Shown here: piece after piece, positions 1 to 6,670 of the stretch
How positions within the stretch are numbered: position 1 is the stretch's first letter
How the letters are laid out: every line of letters starts with the position of its first letter
Assembly (NCBI GenBank): GCA_030643245.1
Contig: DAOWME010000071.1
Coordinates: 1-11,655, forward strand
Length of the DNA: 11,655 nt
DNA from: Deltaproteobacteria bacterium
GTDB taxonomy: Bacteria; Desulfobacterota; UBA8473
Direction of reading: 5' to 3'
Notes under the pieces: model-generated
The model's database searches: none
What the model was told of the DNA's origin: nothing
The model's input: the letters and a program-made list of their open reading frames with translations, nothing else
Program-made: the position numbers and the translations under genes

Positions 1-92
1 GCGGTTATTTTTTTCGCATGCCTTGATCTTGAACAAAAATCCTCATTTCTGGATGGACACTGATTAGGATTGCTGGACCAGGAAATAAAAAG

Positions 93-121
93 TTGACAAC
101 TTTTTTCAAAAATACTATAAG
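93..121 (+). promoter_or_regulatory. sigma70-like promoter of the tRNA-Leu gene
   Basis: A perfect -35 hexamer TTGACA (93-98) is followed after 17 bases by TATAAG (116-121), five of six matches to the -10 consensus. The predicted start is near 128, giving a 5' leader of about 80 nt before the mature tRNA. No other gene lies between, so this most likely drives the tRNA. The hexamers and spacing are seen directly; the assignment is inference. Confidence 0.7.
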
Positions 122-206
122 GTTAACAAAAATACATATGGTTAAATGGTTAAAACCTCGCCCTTCTTCGCTTCTGTCAGTCTTTTCGAATTGTGTAACC
201 ATGAGT

Positions 207-294
207 GCCTGGGTGGCGGAATTGGTAGACGCAAGGGACTTAAAATCCCTCGGGGCCTGTCCCCGTGCCGGTTCGAGTCCGGCCCTAGGCACCA
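207..294 (+). tRNA. tRNA-Leu (anticodon UAA)
   Basis: This is a complete class II tRNA. The acceptor stem GCCTGGG (207-213) pairs with CCTAGGC (284-290) with one G-U pair. The D-arm region reads GGCGGAATTGGTAGACGC. The anticodon stem AGGGA/TCCCT (234-238/246-250) encloses a 7-nt loop whose central bases 241-243 are TAA, reading the UUA leucine codon. A long variable arm (about 251-266, GGGG/CCCC stem) follows, then a T arm GCCGG/CCGGC with loop TTCGAGT. The 3' CCA is encoded at 292-294. The long variable arm and UAA anticodon both fit leucine. It is transcribed alone from the promoter at 93-121. No integrase gene or repeated tRNA 3' end was seen nearby, so there is no sign that it serves as an integration site here. 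Confidence 0.97.
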
Positions 295-347
295 GTAATA
301 TCAGGGGTTACCTGGATTTTACGGAAAATATGGGTGCGTATCTCGTC

Positions 348-368
348 GCGTAAACTTTTTTTTTACGC
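348..368 (+). terminator. possible terminator hairpin after tRNA-Leu
   Basis: GCGTAAA (348-354) and TTTACGC (362-368) form a 7-bp stem around a T-rich loop, and a run of nine T lies at 356-364. The T run falls in the loop and 3' arm rather than after the stem, so this is not a canonical Rho-independent terminator. It is the only hairpin plus T-run between the tRNA and the next feature. Confidence 0.25.
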
Positions 369-478
369 CTTTCGCGATATCAAGACCATGTAGCCCCGAA
401 ATAAATGTATTCACTTAACTTTGTTCGTCTTTTCCATGTAACTTCTGAAAAGTCGAGGTGTTGCCTCTTTATTAATAA

Positions 479-659
479 GGGACGAGGCTGAAATAACTTC
501 CCCATTTAGACATCTCATCTTCAGGCCGGCTTTGCCCGATCTTCAAACAAAAAATCCTCAAAACAGGCGCTGCTATTCTTCCGGTTTTGCGTTTTCAGAT
601 CGAACAAATCCAACCTAAATCTGAACGCTAAATTGATGAATGTATTTCCGCCTCGTCCC
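479..659 (-). repeat. 181-bp full-length palindromic MITE-like element, copy A
   Basis: The element begins GGGACGAGGC and ends GCCTCGTCCC. Direct TAA triplets flank it at 476-478 and 660-662. Its reverse complement aligns without gaps to the element at 8639-8819, both 181 bp and roughly 80-85% identical by eye, so the two copies lie in opposite orientation. The two halves are also reverse complements of each other along their whole length, imperfectly inside and best at the ends, so a transcript or single strand could fold into one long hairpin. No reading frame is present. Small size, terminal inverted repeats, constant flanking triplet and dispersal all suggest a non-autonomous transposable element. 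No transposase lies in the window, so the parent family is unknown. Confidence 0.8.
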
Positions 660-797
660 TAAGCTATCAGTAATCTACCATAAGTTATTGAAAAGTTATC
701 AATATTCCCCTTCCTATGAATCTATTTCCGGATCATAGCTGGATTGATTTGGCAGGAGATAACAACAACTTCAAAATTCTACAGAAAAGGAGGACCA

Positions 798-2291
798 GTG
801 AAAGCTCTTTTGATATACCCTGAATTCCCGGACACATTCTGGAGTTTCAAATACGCACTCAAATTCATTCATAAGAAAGCGGCCTCCCCGCCACTTGGTC
901 TGCTTACGTTGGGCGCCATGCTGCCCAAAGAATGGTCCAAACGCTTGATCGATCTTAATGTGAGGGATCTCAAAAAAAAAGACCTGGAATGGGCTGATTT
1001 GGCCTTTATCAGCGGTATGGTAGTGCAAAGGGAGTCCACGCGTCAAGCCATTTTGCGGTGCAAGGAAGCAGGCATCAAGGTCATTGCAGGCGGACCACTC
1101 TTCACCAGCGAGTACAAGGCATTTGAAGAAGTCGATCATTTTGTGCTGAATGAAGCCGAATTGACGCTCCCACCTTTTCTGGCAGATATGGAAAAGGGTC
1201 GCAGCAAACGCGTTTACGAAACATCCGACTTTTGTGACATCCGGGAGACACCGGCTCCCATGTGGGAGTTGGCTGAGATGAAACGATACGCATCCATGAG
1301 CATCCAGTTTTCCCGAGGCTGCCCCTTTGATTGCGAGTTTTGCAATGTAACGGTTTTGTTTGGAAATCGGCCTCGGATCAAGACCGCCGAACAGGTTATT
1401 GACGAGTTGGATGGTCTTTATCGATTGGGATGGCGGGGCCAGATATTCTTTGTGGATGACAACTTCATCGGAAACAAGCGGTATCTCAAGGCCCAACTCT
1501 TACCCCGGTTAATCCAGTGGCGGAAAGACAAGAGAGGAATGCCATTTAACACTGAGACCAGTGTGAATCTAGCAGATGACGAACAATTGATGGAGATGAT
1601 GGTTGAGGCTGGGTTTGACGCGGTCTTTATAGGGATAGAAACACCTGATGAGGAAGGTCTGGCCGAATGTAACAAGAGACAGAATATAAACCGGGACCTG
1701 GCCGAAAGTGTAAAACTCATCCAGCGAGCAGGGTTGCAAGTGCAGGGGGGGTTTATTGTCGGGTTCGACAGTGATACGCATTCCATTTTTCAACGGCAGA
1801 TCAATTTTATCCAGAAAAGCGGTATTGTGACGGCTATGGTAGGCATACTTCAAGCCCCTGCCGGTACAAGGTTATACAAACGCATGAAACAGGAAGGCCG
1901 CCTGGTAGGTCGGATGTCCGGGGACAACGCAAACGGAACGACGAATATAATACCCAGGATGGACATTGCTGAGTTATATGAGGGTTACAGGAACATACTC
2001 CGTCACATCTATTCGCCCAAACTCTATTACCAGCGTGTCAAGACCTTCCTCAGAGAATATAAGGCGCCAAAGATCGAATCACCGCTGGACTTTCAGCGCC
2101 TGTTGGCCTTCGTCCGCTCCAGCGTCCGTTTGGGTGTCTTTGGTAGGGAACGATTTCAGTACTGGAGGATCTTGTTGTGGACGATTTTCCGCCGCCCAGG
2201 GCTGTTTCCACTGGTAATCACCTTTGCGATCTACGGTCATCACTTCCGTAAGGTCTGCAACTTACACATTTTTGAGCACCCGGAAGTATGA
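798..2291 (+). CDS. B12-binding-domain radical SAM protein (DUF4070-type)
   Basis: This 497-residue protein belongs to the cobalamin-binding radical SAM class. The N-terminal third (about residues 1-135) is a Rossmann-like B12-binding region with IYPEFPDTFW, an AGIKVIAGGPLFT stretch and ASPPLGLLTLGAMLP. It has no DxHxxG motif, which is usual in this class. The radical SAM core carries CPFDCEFC (C175, C179, C182), the CxxxCxxC ligands of the [4Fe-4S] cluster. GFDAVFIGIETPDEEG and GGFIVGFDSD follow. The C-terminal part (from about LQAPAGTRLY) resembles DUF4070. Relatives with this architecture include the hopanoid C-2 methylase HpnP and the archaeal GDGT cyclases GrsA/B, so a lipid substrate is plausible but not shown. 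The start is GTG 798, preceded by AAGGAGG at 787-793; an in-frame ATG at 744 has no ribosome binding site and would add 18 residues with no family character. It ends 231 bases before the inositol operon. Confidence 0.88.
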   Translation: MKALLIYPEFPDTFWSFKYALKFIHKKAASPPLGLLTLGAMLPKEWSKRLIDLNVRDLKKKDLEWADLAFISGMVVQRESTRQAILRCKEAGIKVIAGGPLFTSEYKAFEEVDHFVLNEAELTLPPFLADMEKGRSKRVYETSDFCDIRETPAPMWELAEMKRYASMSIQFSRGCPFDCEFCNVTVLFGNRPRIKTAEQVIDELDGLYRLGWRGQIFFVDDNFIGNKRYLKAQLLPRLIQWRKDKRGMPFNTETSVNLADDEQLMEMMVEAGFDAVFIGIETPDEEGLAECNKRQNINRDLAESVKLIQRAGLQVQGGFIVGFDSDTHSIFQRQINFIQKSGIVTAMVGILQAPAGTRLYKRMKQEGRLVGRMSGDNANGTTNIIPRMDIAELYEGYRNILRHIYSPKLYYQRVKTFLREYKAPKIESPLDFQRLLAFVRSSVRLGVFGRERFQYWRILLWTIFRRPGLFPLVITFAIYGHHFRKVCNLHIFEHPEV

Positions 2292-2326
2292 ATTCTACAG
2301 GCCCTTGGATAAATAATAGGCCCAGG

Positions 2327-2401
2327 ATGGCGGACTGCACCCTTGAGTATTGCGGCGACAAGGTTAAACCTGCAATAGGTCTGGATGCTTGTGGCGAATA
2401 G
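2327..2401 (+). CDS. possible 24-codon Cys-containing mini-ORF
   Basis: ATG at 2327 opens a 24-codon frame ending in TAG at 2399-2401. The peptide begins MADCTLEYCGDK and has cysteines at 4, 9 and 22. It lies between the radical SAM stop and the strong hairpin at 2421, so it would be co-transcribed with the radical SAM gene. The ribosome binding site is weak: AGG at 2318-2320, six bases upstream. Nothing recognisable was found in the peptide. It may be chance, and it is listed mainly because of its position next to a radical SAM gene. Confidence 0.2.
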   Translation: MADCTLEYCGDKVKPAIGLDACGE

Positions 2402-2420
2402 TGTCAAAAAGGTTTTAGTG

Positions 2421-2465
2421 CAATACCCGTGGATGAATGGAATTCATTCACGGGTATTGGGTTTT
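2421..2465 (+). terminator. long hairpin, probable terminator of the radical SAM unit
   Basis: An 18-bp stem (2421-2438 with 2442-2459) has a single G-U pair and a 3-base loop. Its outer part is CAATACCCGT/ACGGGTATTG. GGTTTT follows, a four-T tract (2462-2465). The hairpin sits between the radical SAM gene and the ribosome binding site of ino1, which suits a terminator. The T tract is short and set off by GG, and the stem is longer than typical. The near-identical decamers GGTTTTAGTG (2411-2420) and GGTTTTAATG (2460-2469) bracket it, so an operator or regulatory leader for ino1 is an alternative. Confidence 0.5.
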
Positions 2466-2522
2466 AATGCCGCAGTCTTATTTCTACACAAACCCATTAG
2501 GTTAAGGAGGTAGCGGACATTT

Positions 2523-3617
2523 ATGAAAAAAACTAGAATTGCTATTATTGGAGTTGGAAACTGTGCGAGTTCCCTGGTCCAGGGAATTCATTACTACCAG
2601 GATAAGAACCCGGAAGAGACCATCGGTTTGATGCATTGGGAGATCGGGGGGTATACACCCGGGGACATTGAAGTAGTTGCGGCTTATGATATCGATAAAC
2701 GCAAGGTTGGGGTTGATGTGCGTGACGCCATTTTCTGTGAACCCAACTGTACAACTGTCTTTTGCCCGGACATTCCCAAATCCGGCGTCACAGTGCTGAT
2801 GGGCAGGATACTGGATGGTTTCTCCGACCACATGAAGGATTATGATCCCAAGCGTACCTTTGTCGTAACCGATGAACCGGAGCCAACCGAAGAAGAGGTC
2901 GTCAACGTACTCAAGGAGTCAGGTGTGGAAATCCTCTTGAATTACCTTCCCGTGGGCTCCGAAGAGGCGACTCGGTTTTACGCCGACTGCGCATTGGAAG
3001 CAGAGGTAGCCTTTATAAACAATATTCCGGTGTTCATCGCCAGTGACCCGGTATGGGCGAAGCGTTTCGAGGACAAAAACATCCCGCTCATAGGCGACGA
3101 CATCAAAGCTCAGTTGGGAGCAACCATCACCCACCGAATACTGACAGATATGTTCAACAAGCGGGGCGTCAAACTGGAGCGTACTTACCAGCTCAACACC
3201 GGAGGCAATACCGATTTTCTCAACATGCTCAACCGTAGCCGTCTTGCCTCAAAGAAGGAATCCAAGACCGAGGCGGTTCAGTCGGTTGCCGCCGAACGTC
3301 TGGACGATGAAAATATTCATATAGGGCCCAGCGATTATGTGCCTTGGCAGAACGACAATAAAATTTGCTTCATTCGCATGGAAGGAAGACTCTTCGGTGA
3401 AGTACCTATGAACCTGGAGCTTCGCCTTTCCGTAGAAGATTCGCCCAACTCGGCGGGCATTGCCATTGACTCCATTCGTTGTGCAAAACTGGCATTGAGT
3501 AGGGGGCTGGGGGGCGTGCTCTCTGCGCCGTCAGCTTATTTCTGCAAACATCCCTCGCGCCAGTTCACCGATGATAAAGCATTTCAGATGATCGAAGACT
3601 TCATAAGGGGCGACTGA
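2523..3617 (+). CDS. ino1: myo-inositol-1-phosphate synthase
   Basis: The enzyme isomerises D-glucose-6-phosphate to 1L-myo-inositol-1-phosphate using bound NAD (EC 5.5.1.4) in the cytoplasm. At 364 residues it has the size of the compact actinobacterial/archaeal form rather than the ~500-residue eukaryotic form. The N-terminal Rossmann motif is IAIIGVGNCASSLVQG (glycines at about 10 and 12). Family-typical stretches follow: LLNYLPVGSEEATRFYADCA, NNIPVFIASDP, PLIGDDIKAQLGATITHR, the active-site region LNTGGNTDFLNML and SRLASKKESKTEAVQS. AAGGAGG at 2504-2510 lies 12 bases before the ATG, slightly far but the only good site. The gene is the first of a three-gene operon; the next gene starts 3 bases after its stop. 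It supplies the inositol-1-phosphate used by the fusion enzyme downstream. The identification is secure from sequence; its physiological role depends on what the downstream genes make. Confidence 0.95.
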   Translation: MKKTRIAIIGVGNCASSLVQGIHYYQDKNPEETIGLMHWEIGGYTPGDIEVVAAYDIDKRKVGVDVRDAIFCEPNCTTVFCPDIPKSGVTVLMGRILDGFSDHMKDYDPKRTFVVTDEPEPTEEEVVNVLKESGVEILLNYLPVGSEEATRFYADCALEAEVAFINNIPVFIASDPVWAKRFEDKNIPLIGDDIKAQLGATITHRILTDMFNKRGVKLERTYQLNTGGNTDFLNMLNRSRLASKKESKTEAVQSVAAERLDDENIHIGPSDYVPWQNDNKICFIRMEGRLFGEVPMNLELRLSVEDSPNSAGIAIDSIRCAKLALSRGLGGVLSAPSAYFCKHPSRQFTDDKAFQMIEDFIRGD

Positions 3618-3620
3618 GCG

Positions 3621-4934
3621 ATGAAGTGTTTGATCATTGCCGCAGGAAAGGGCAAAAGGATGAGGCAGAAGGGCGACAGTAAACCTCTGATCCCTATCCT
3701 GGGCATCCCCTTGATCGAACGGGTCATCCGCTCCGCCAGTGCGGCCGGGGCGGATGAATTTTATGTAGTTACGGGATACAAAGGGGATCTGGTTCGTGCC
3801 TTCCTGAACAGCCTATCGGATCGTCTGGAGATCCCTATTACGACCCTGGTCAATGATGATTGGGATAAAGAGAACGGCCTTTCTGTACTCAAGGCACGGG
3901 AACATCTGGACGAACCCTTTTTGTTGCTCATGACGGACCACCTCTTTGATCCGTCCATTTTGCATAGCTTGATGGAGTCTTCTCTGGAAGCAGGTGAAAT
4001 CGCATTGTCCGTGGATGAAAACACCCGTAATCCTCTTATTGACATGGAGGATGTCACCCGAGTAAGGGTTGAAAATGGAAAGATCAATAATATCGGCAAG
4101 GGGCTAACCGACTTCAATGGTTTTGATACGGGTATTTTCCTCTGTTCGCCCGCCATATTTGATGCTCTGGAGCTGTGCAAGGGAAAAAATGGAGATATGA
4201 CCTTGTCCGGAGCAGTGCGGGTTCTGGCCGTTGAGGGACAGGCCAAAGCGGTCAAAACAAGCGGCTTCTGGATTGATGTGGATGATCCCGTTGCCTTCAG
4301 GAAAGCTGAAAAGGCCCTTCTCGGTAAGCTGAGTGATAAGTCCAGTGATGGTCCTGTGTCACGTTATCTGAACCGGCCCATCTCAATGATGTTTTCCCGC
4401 CAGTTGACCAGGTTTGATGTAACCCCCAATCAGATTTCCCTTTTCTCCTTTTTATGTTCCGTACTGGCAGCCGGACTCTTTGCGATTGGCGGCTATCTAA
4501 CCTTGCTTCTGGGAGGTATTCTGGCACAGTTCGCTTCCATCATTGACGGTTCCGATGGCGAAGTGGCGAGGCTCAAGTTCCAGAGTACCGTCTACGGAGG
4601 ATGGTTCGACGCGGTACTGGATCGGTATGCTGATGCCTTCCTTCTCTTCGGTCTCACATGGCACGTGTATCTCAACACAACACAGGGCCTTGTCTTGTGG
4701 ATCGGGTTTTTAGCGATAATCGGTTCCTTCATGTTGAGTTACACAGCAGACAAGTATGACGGTCTCATGCGTGACCGGATCAAGAAAGGATTCCGGCTTG
4801 GACGAGATGTCCGCGCCTTTTTGATATTCCTTGGCGCCGTATTCAATCAGCCATACCTCGTGTTGATAATAGTTGCGGTTGTGATGAATCTTGAAATCTT
4901 ACGTCGCTTGATCATCTGCCGAGATCATGGATAG
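3621..4934 (+). CDS. bifunctional CTP:inositol-1-phosphate cytidylyltransferase / CDP-inositol phosphotransferase
   Basis: This 437-residue protein fuses two enzymes. Residues 1 to about 235 form a nucleotidyltransferase domain with the signature AAGKGKRM (7-14), SKPL (20-23), a DD at about 78-79 and MTDHLFD. It would convert inositol-1-phosphate and CTP to CDP-inositol. Residues from about 245 form a membrane-embedded CDP-alcohol phosphatidyltransferase with the complete motif D309-x2-D312-G-x2-A-R-x8-G326-x3-D330-x3-D334 and several hydrophobic helices (about 270-305, 340-375, 400-430). This is the known IPCT/DIPPS fusion of hyperthermophiles, which joins CDP-inositol to inositol-1-phosphate to give phospho-DIP. 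A related fusion in Rhodothermus marinus instead transfers phosphoinositol to dialkylglycerol, giving an inositol phospholipid. The sequence alone does not decide the acceptor. The gene starts 3 bases after ino1 and overlaps the next gene by 8 bases, so all three are probably translated together. Confidence 0.9.
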   Translation: MKCLIIAAGKGKRMRQKGDSKPLIPILGIPLIERVIRSASAAGADEFYVVTGYKGDLVRAFLNSLSDRLEIPITTLVNDDWDKENGLSVLKAREHLDEPFLLLMTDHLFDPSILHSLMESSLEAGEIALSVDENTRNPLIDMEDVTRVRVENGKINNIGKGLTDFNGFDTGIFLCSPAIFDALELCKGKNGDMTLSGAVRVLAVEGQAKAVKTSGFWIDVDDPVAFRKAEKALLGKLSDKSSDGPVSRYLNRPISMMFSRQLTRFDVTPNQISLFSFLCSVLAAGLFAIGGYLTLLLGGILAQFASIIDGSDGEVARLKFQSTVYGGWFDAVLDRYADAFLLFGLTWHVYLNTTQGLVLWIGFLAIIGSFMLSYTADKYDGLMRDRIKKGFRLGRDVRAFLIFLGAVFNQPYLVLIIVAVVMNLEILRRLIICRDHG

Positions 4935-5499
4935 TGTGGACTGCGCAAAACGTAAAATACGGGCGATCATCGCCCGTTCCATGGTGCCGGAGGACCCCCA
5001 ACATGCGGAAAACACTCTTGAATGGCTGTTAAAACTTGATCCTGAGGCTGATCCGTCATTACAGATCGCCGCCCTGGCCCATGATATTGAGCGGGCAGAT
5101 GAGGCACAAAGAGTCAGTCGCGCATCCTTCAGCGACTATGATGCGTTCAAAGCCGTCCATGCACGCAATGGATCGAAGATTCTGCAAGAAATTCTCAATG
5201 GGTGCGGCATAGCAAAACCTATAGCTGACGAAGCCTGCCGCTTAGTGATGCTTCACGAAGTGGGTGGGGATCCCCGTTCTGATTTGCTGAAGGACGCTGA
5301 TAGTCTTTCCTATTTCGAGGTGAACATGCCATTATACTTTCAACGTGAAGGCTGGGAAGAAACTAGGCGTCGTTGTATTTGGGGCTATAAGAGGCTTTCG
5401 GCGCGAATGAAAACGATTGTTGAAAAGATTACCTATGATGACGAGGTACTCACACTGCTGCTAAGAGAATCAATTCGGCAAGGCTCTGCCAGGGATTGA
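4927..5499 (+). CDS. HD-superfamily phosphohydrolase-like protein, coupled to the inositol operon
   Basis: This is a soluble, mostly helical 190-residue protein with the residue pattern of a metal-dependent HD hydrolase: H26 (QHAENTLEWL), the H52-D53 pair (ALAHDIERAD), H78 (AVHARNG), H110 (LVMLHEVGGD) and D123/D125 (LLKDADSLSYFE). The ATG lies inside the last codons of the fusion gene (shared ATGGATAG), a classic arrangement for translational coupling. No signal peptide is visible. HD proteins commonly remove phosphate from nucleotides or other phosphoesters; the general layout also recalls DUF4202 proteins. Its position after the phosphotransferase suggests it acts on a product or intermediate of inositol activation, for example dephosphorylating phospho-DIP. 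That role is inference. The HD assignment rests on spacing of the conserved residues and is fairly sure; substrate unknown. Confidence 0.8.
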   Translation: MDSVDCAKRKIRAIIARSMVPEDPQHAENTLEWLLKLDPEADPSLQIAALAHDIERADEAQRVSRASFSDYDAFKAVHARNGSKILQEILNGCGIAKPIADEACRLVMLHEVGGDPRSDLLKDADSLSYFEVNMPLYFQREGWEETRRRCIWGYKRLSARMKTIVEKITYDDEVLTLLLRESIRQGSARD

Positions 5500-5513
5500 A
5501 AAATAGCTGTCTT

Positions 5514-5540
5514 ACCCTGTGATCGATCATACTGGGTTTT
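5514..5540 (+). terminator. weak terminator-like hairpin after the inositol operon
   Basis: ACCC (5514-5517) pairs with GGGT (5534-5537), and three more pairs form after one mismatch, around a loop containing the palindrome TGATCGATCA (5520-5529). TTTT follows. It lies just after the HD-protein stop, where a terminator is expected. The stem is short and interrupted, so this is a weak call. Confidence 0.3.
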
Positions 5541-5562
5541 GTAATGTGGGAGTTCAAATGAT

Positions 5563-5742
5563 ATGGGTGCAGATACTCTGGGGAATCTTAACAAAAGGTT
5601 TGATAGCCTGGAGTCTGCGGTTTTGAAACTTAGAAATGATCTCTCAAGGAAGGAACCACGAATTGAGGTCATAAGGAGGCAAGTTACAGTTACTAAGGAT
5701 CCAATAGAAAATCTGTTGATTATGTTGTCTCGCTGTGTTTAA
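5563..5742 (+). CDS. small hypothetical protein, 59 residues
   Basis: An ATG at 5563 opens a 59-codon frame ending in TAA (5740-5742). GGGAG at 5548-5552, ten bases upstream, is a reasonable ribosome binding site, and an in-frame stop at 5542 limits extension upstream. The peptide is rich in charged residues and leucine, with a heptad-like N-terminal half (LGNLNKRFDSLESAVLKLRN) that could form an amphipathic helix or short coiled coil, followed by a basic middle (RIEVIRRQ) and a hydrophobic C-terminus ending SRCV. No signal peptide or known motif was recognised. It sits alone between the inositol operon and the SH3 gene. The amphipathic pattern and ribosome binding site favour a real gene; homologues would settle it. 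Confidence 0.45.
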   Translation: MGADTLGNLNKRFDSLESAVLKLRNDLSRKEPRIEVIRRQVTVTKDPIENLLIMLSRCV

Positions 5743-5878
5743 ATAAAAATTTATGGGAGTTGCGTTATGTGATTCTTGAGAGGGAATATTTACAGCAATT
5801 CACTCGTATAGGGTGCCGAGATATGACGAGAAGCGGTTTTGGGAAGGAACAGAAGGAAGCCTATTGGGGGGTATAAGG

Positions 5879-6565
5879 ATGAAGGGATTTCTACTCATAC
5901 TATGTTCTGTTACGATAGGTTTTTTTTCCATATGTGAATCTGCTTGGGCTGCCAGGGCTTATATAACAGATTCTTTTAAGGTGACACTTCGCACCGGTCC
6001 CACCTCTCAAAACAAAATTCTTGCCTTGCTCCCTTCAGGTAAGCGTATAAAGGTCTTGAATTCTAAGGATAATTGGAGCTATGTTAGTGTTTTGATGGAG
6101 AAGAGGGGGGAAGAGATGGAGGGCTGGATTTTAAGCCGCTATCTAATAACACGCCTCCCGTGGGAGTCACAGGCCCTTTCGTTGCAGAAGGAAAACGCCG
6201 GGCTTAAGAAGAAGCTGGCCACAACTGAGAAGGAACGGACGGAAGCTGCCAATCTAGCAAACAAGGTCTCAAAAAAGCTGGGACAAAATACAGGGGCCCT
6301 TACTCAAATACAAAAGGACTATGAATCACTGAAGAAGGGCTCTGCCGAGTATTTGGAGCTAAGGGCAACACATGAGGCTACTGTATCTGCATTAAAGACC
6401 GTTCAAAGCACCATTCAAGAGTTGACGTTAGAGAATCAGGAGTTGAGCTCTTCCAGGAGAAACACCTGGTTTGTCACAGGGGCTATGGTGCTTCTCCTCG
6501 GGTTGGTAATCGGTCTAGTCCTGGGAAGACGTCAAAAGAAGCGTAAGACAATGCTCTATTCATAG
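5879..6565 (+). CDS. membrane-anchored bacterial SH3-domain protein (SH3-and-anchor/YgiM type)
   Basis: This 228-residue protein would face the periplasm. Residues 1-24 form a signal peptide (MKGFLLILCSVTIGF... ending SAWA|ARA). Residues about 27-92 form an SH3b domain with the typical TLRTGPTSQNKILALLPSG, a KVLNSKDNWSYV strand and GWILSRYL. A long charged helical region (about 95-192) looks like coiled coil (QALSLQKENAGLKKKLATTEKE). A single transmembrane segment at about 197-216 (WFVTGAMVLLLGLVIGLVLG) precedes a basic cytoplasmic tail RRQKKRK. This order matches the TIGR04211-type family that includes E. coli YgiM. The exact role is unknown; bacterial SH3 domains often bind cell wall. The start at 5879 is chosen because it begins the signal peptide and follows a G-rich site; an in-frame ATG at 5813 would put 22 polar residues before the signal. 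It converges with the pit gene, about 105 bases away. Confidence 0.88.
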   Translation: MKGFLLILCSVTIGFFSICESAWAARAYITDSFKVTLRTGPTSQNKILALLPSGKRIKVLNSKDNWSYVSVLMEKRGEEMEGWILSRYLITRLPWESQALSLQKENAGLKKKLATTEKERTEAANLANKVSKKLGQNTGALTQIQKDYESLKKGSAEYLELRATHEATVSALKTVQSTIQELTLENQELSSSRRNTWFVTGAMVLLLGLVIGLVLGRRQKKRKTMLYS

Positions 6566-6670
6566 TCTTTTGTCTGTATGTAAGTCCTCCAATACGTAAC
6601 TTCTCAAAAAGCCAGGGTATGAGCCTGCTCAGCGGGGTAGATCAGTTTATTTAGTGGCTGAACGAAGTAT

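Larger units (their letters stand above)
295..797. other. non-coding stretch between tRNA-Leu and the radical SAM gene
   Basis: No convincing gene lies in these 503 bases. The stretch holds the weak hairpin at 348-368, the 181-bp palindromic repeat at 479-659, and about 135 bases of AT-rich leader before the radical SAM start. No clear -35/-10 pair was found in 663-797; TTGAAA at about 688 has no good -10 partner. The short motif GTAACTTCT at 438-446 recurs at about 6595-6603 in another intergenic region. Confidence 0.6.

Noticed and set aside
207..294. tRNA-Leu as attachment site of an integrated element
   Set aside because: No integrase and no duplicated tRNA 3' end were found in the window.
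93..353. Plus-strand reading frame of 86 codons across the tRNA region
   Set aside because: It runs straight through the tRNA-Leu gene and its promoter; the peptide is a translation of tRNA sequence.
744..797. Upstream ATG start for the radical SAM gene
   Set aside because: No ribosome binding site is present, the added residues have no family character, and a strong AAGGAGG precedes the in-frame GTG at 798.
663..797. Cobalamin riboswitch ahead of the B12-dependent radical SAM gene
   Set aside because: No B12-box-like sequence or suitable multi-stem fold was recognised, and most of the upstream space is taken by the 181-bp element.
771..1496. Minus-strand frame of 241 codons opposite the radical SAM gene
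   Set aside because: It is fully antisense to a clear radical SAM gene, with no family features and no ribosome binding site of note.
5813..5878. Upstream ATG start for the SH3 protein
   Set aside because: It would place a polar 22-residue stretch before a clear signal peptide.
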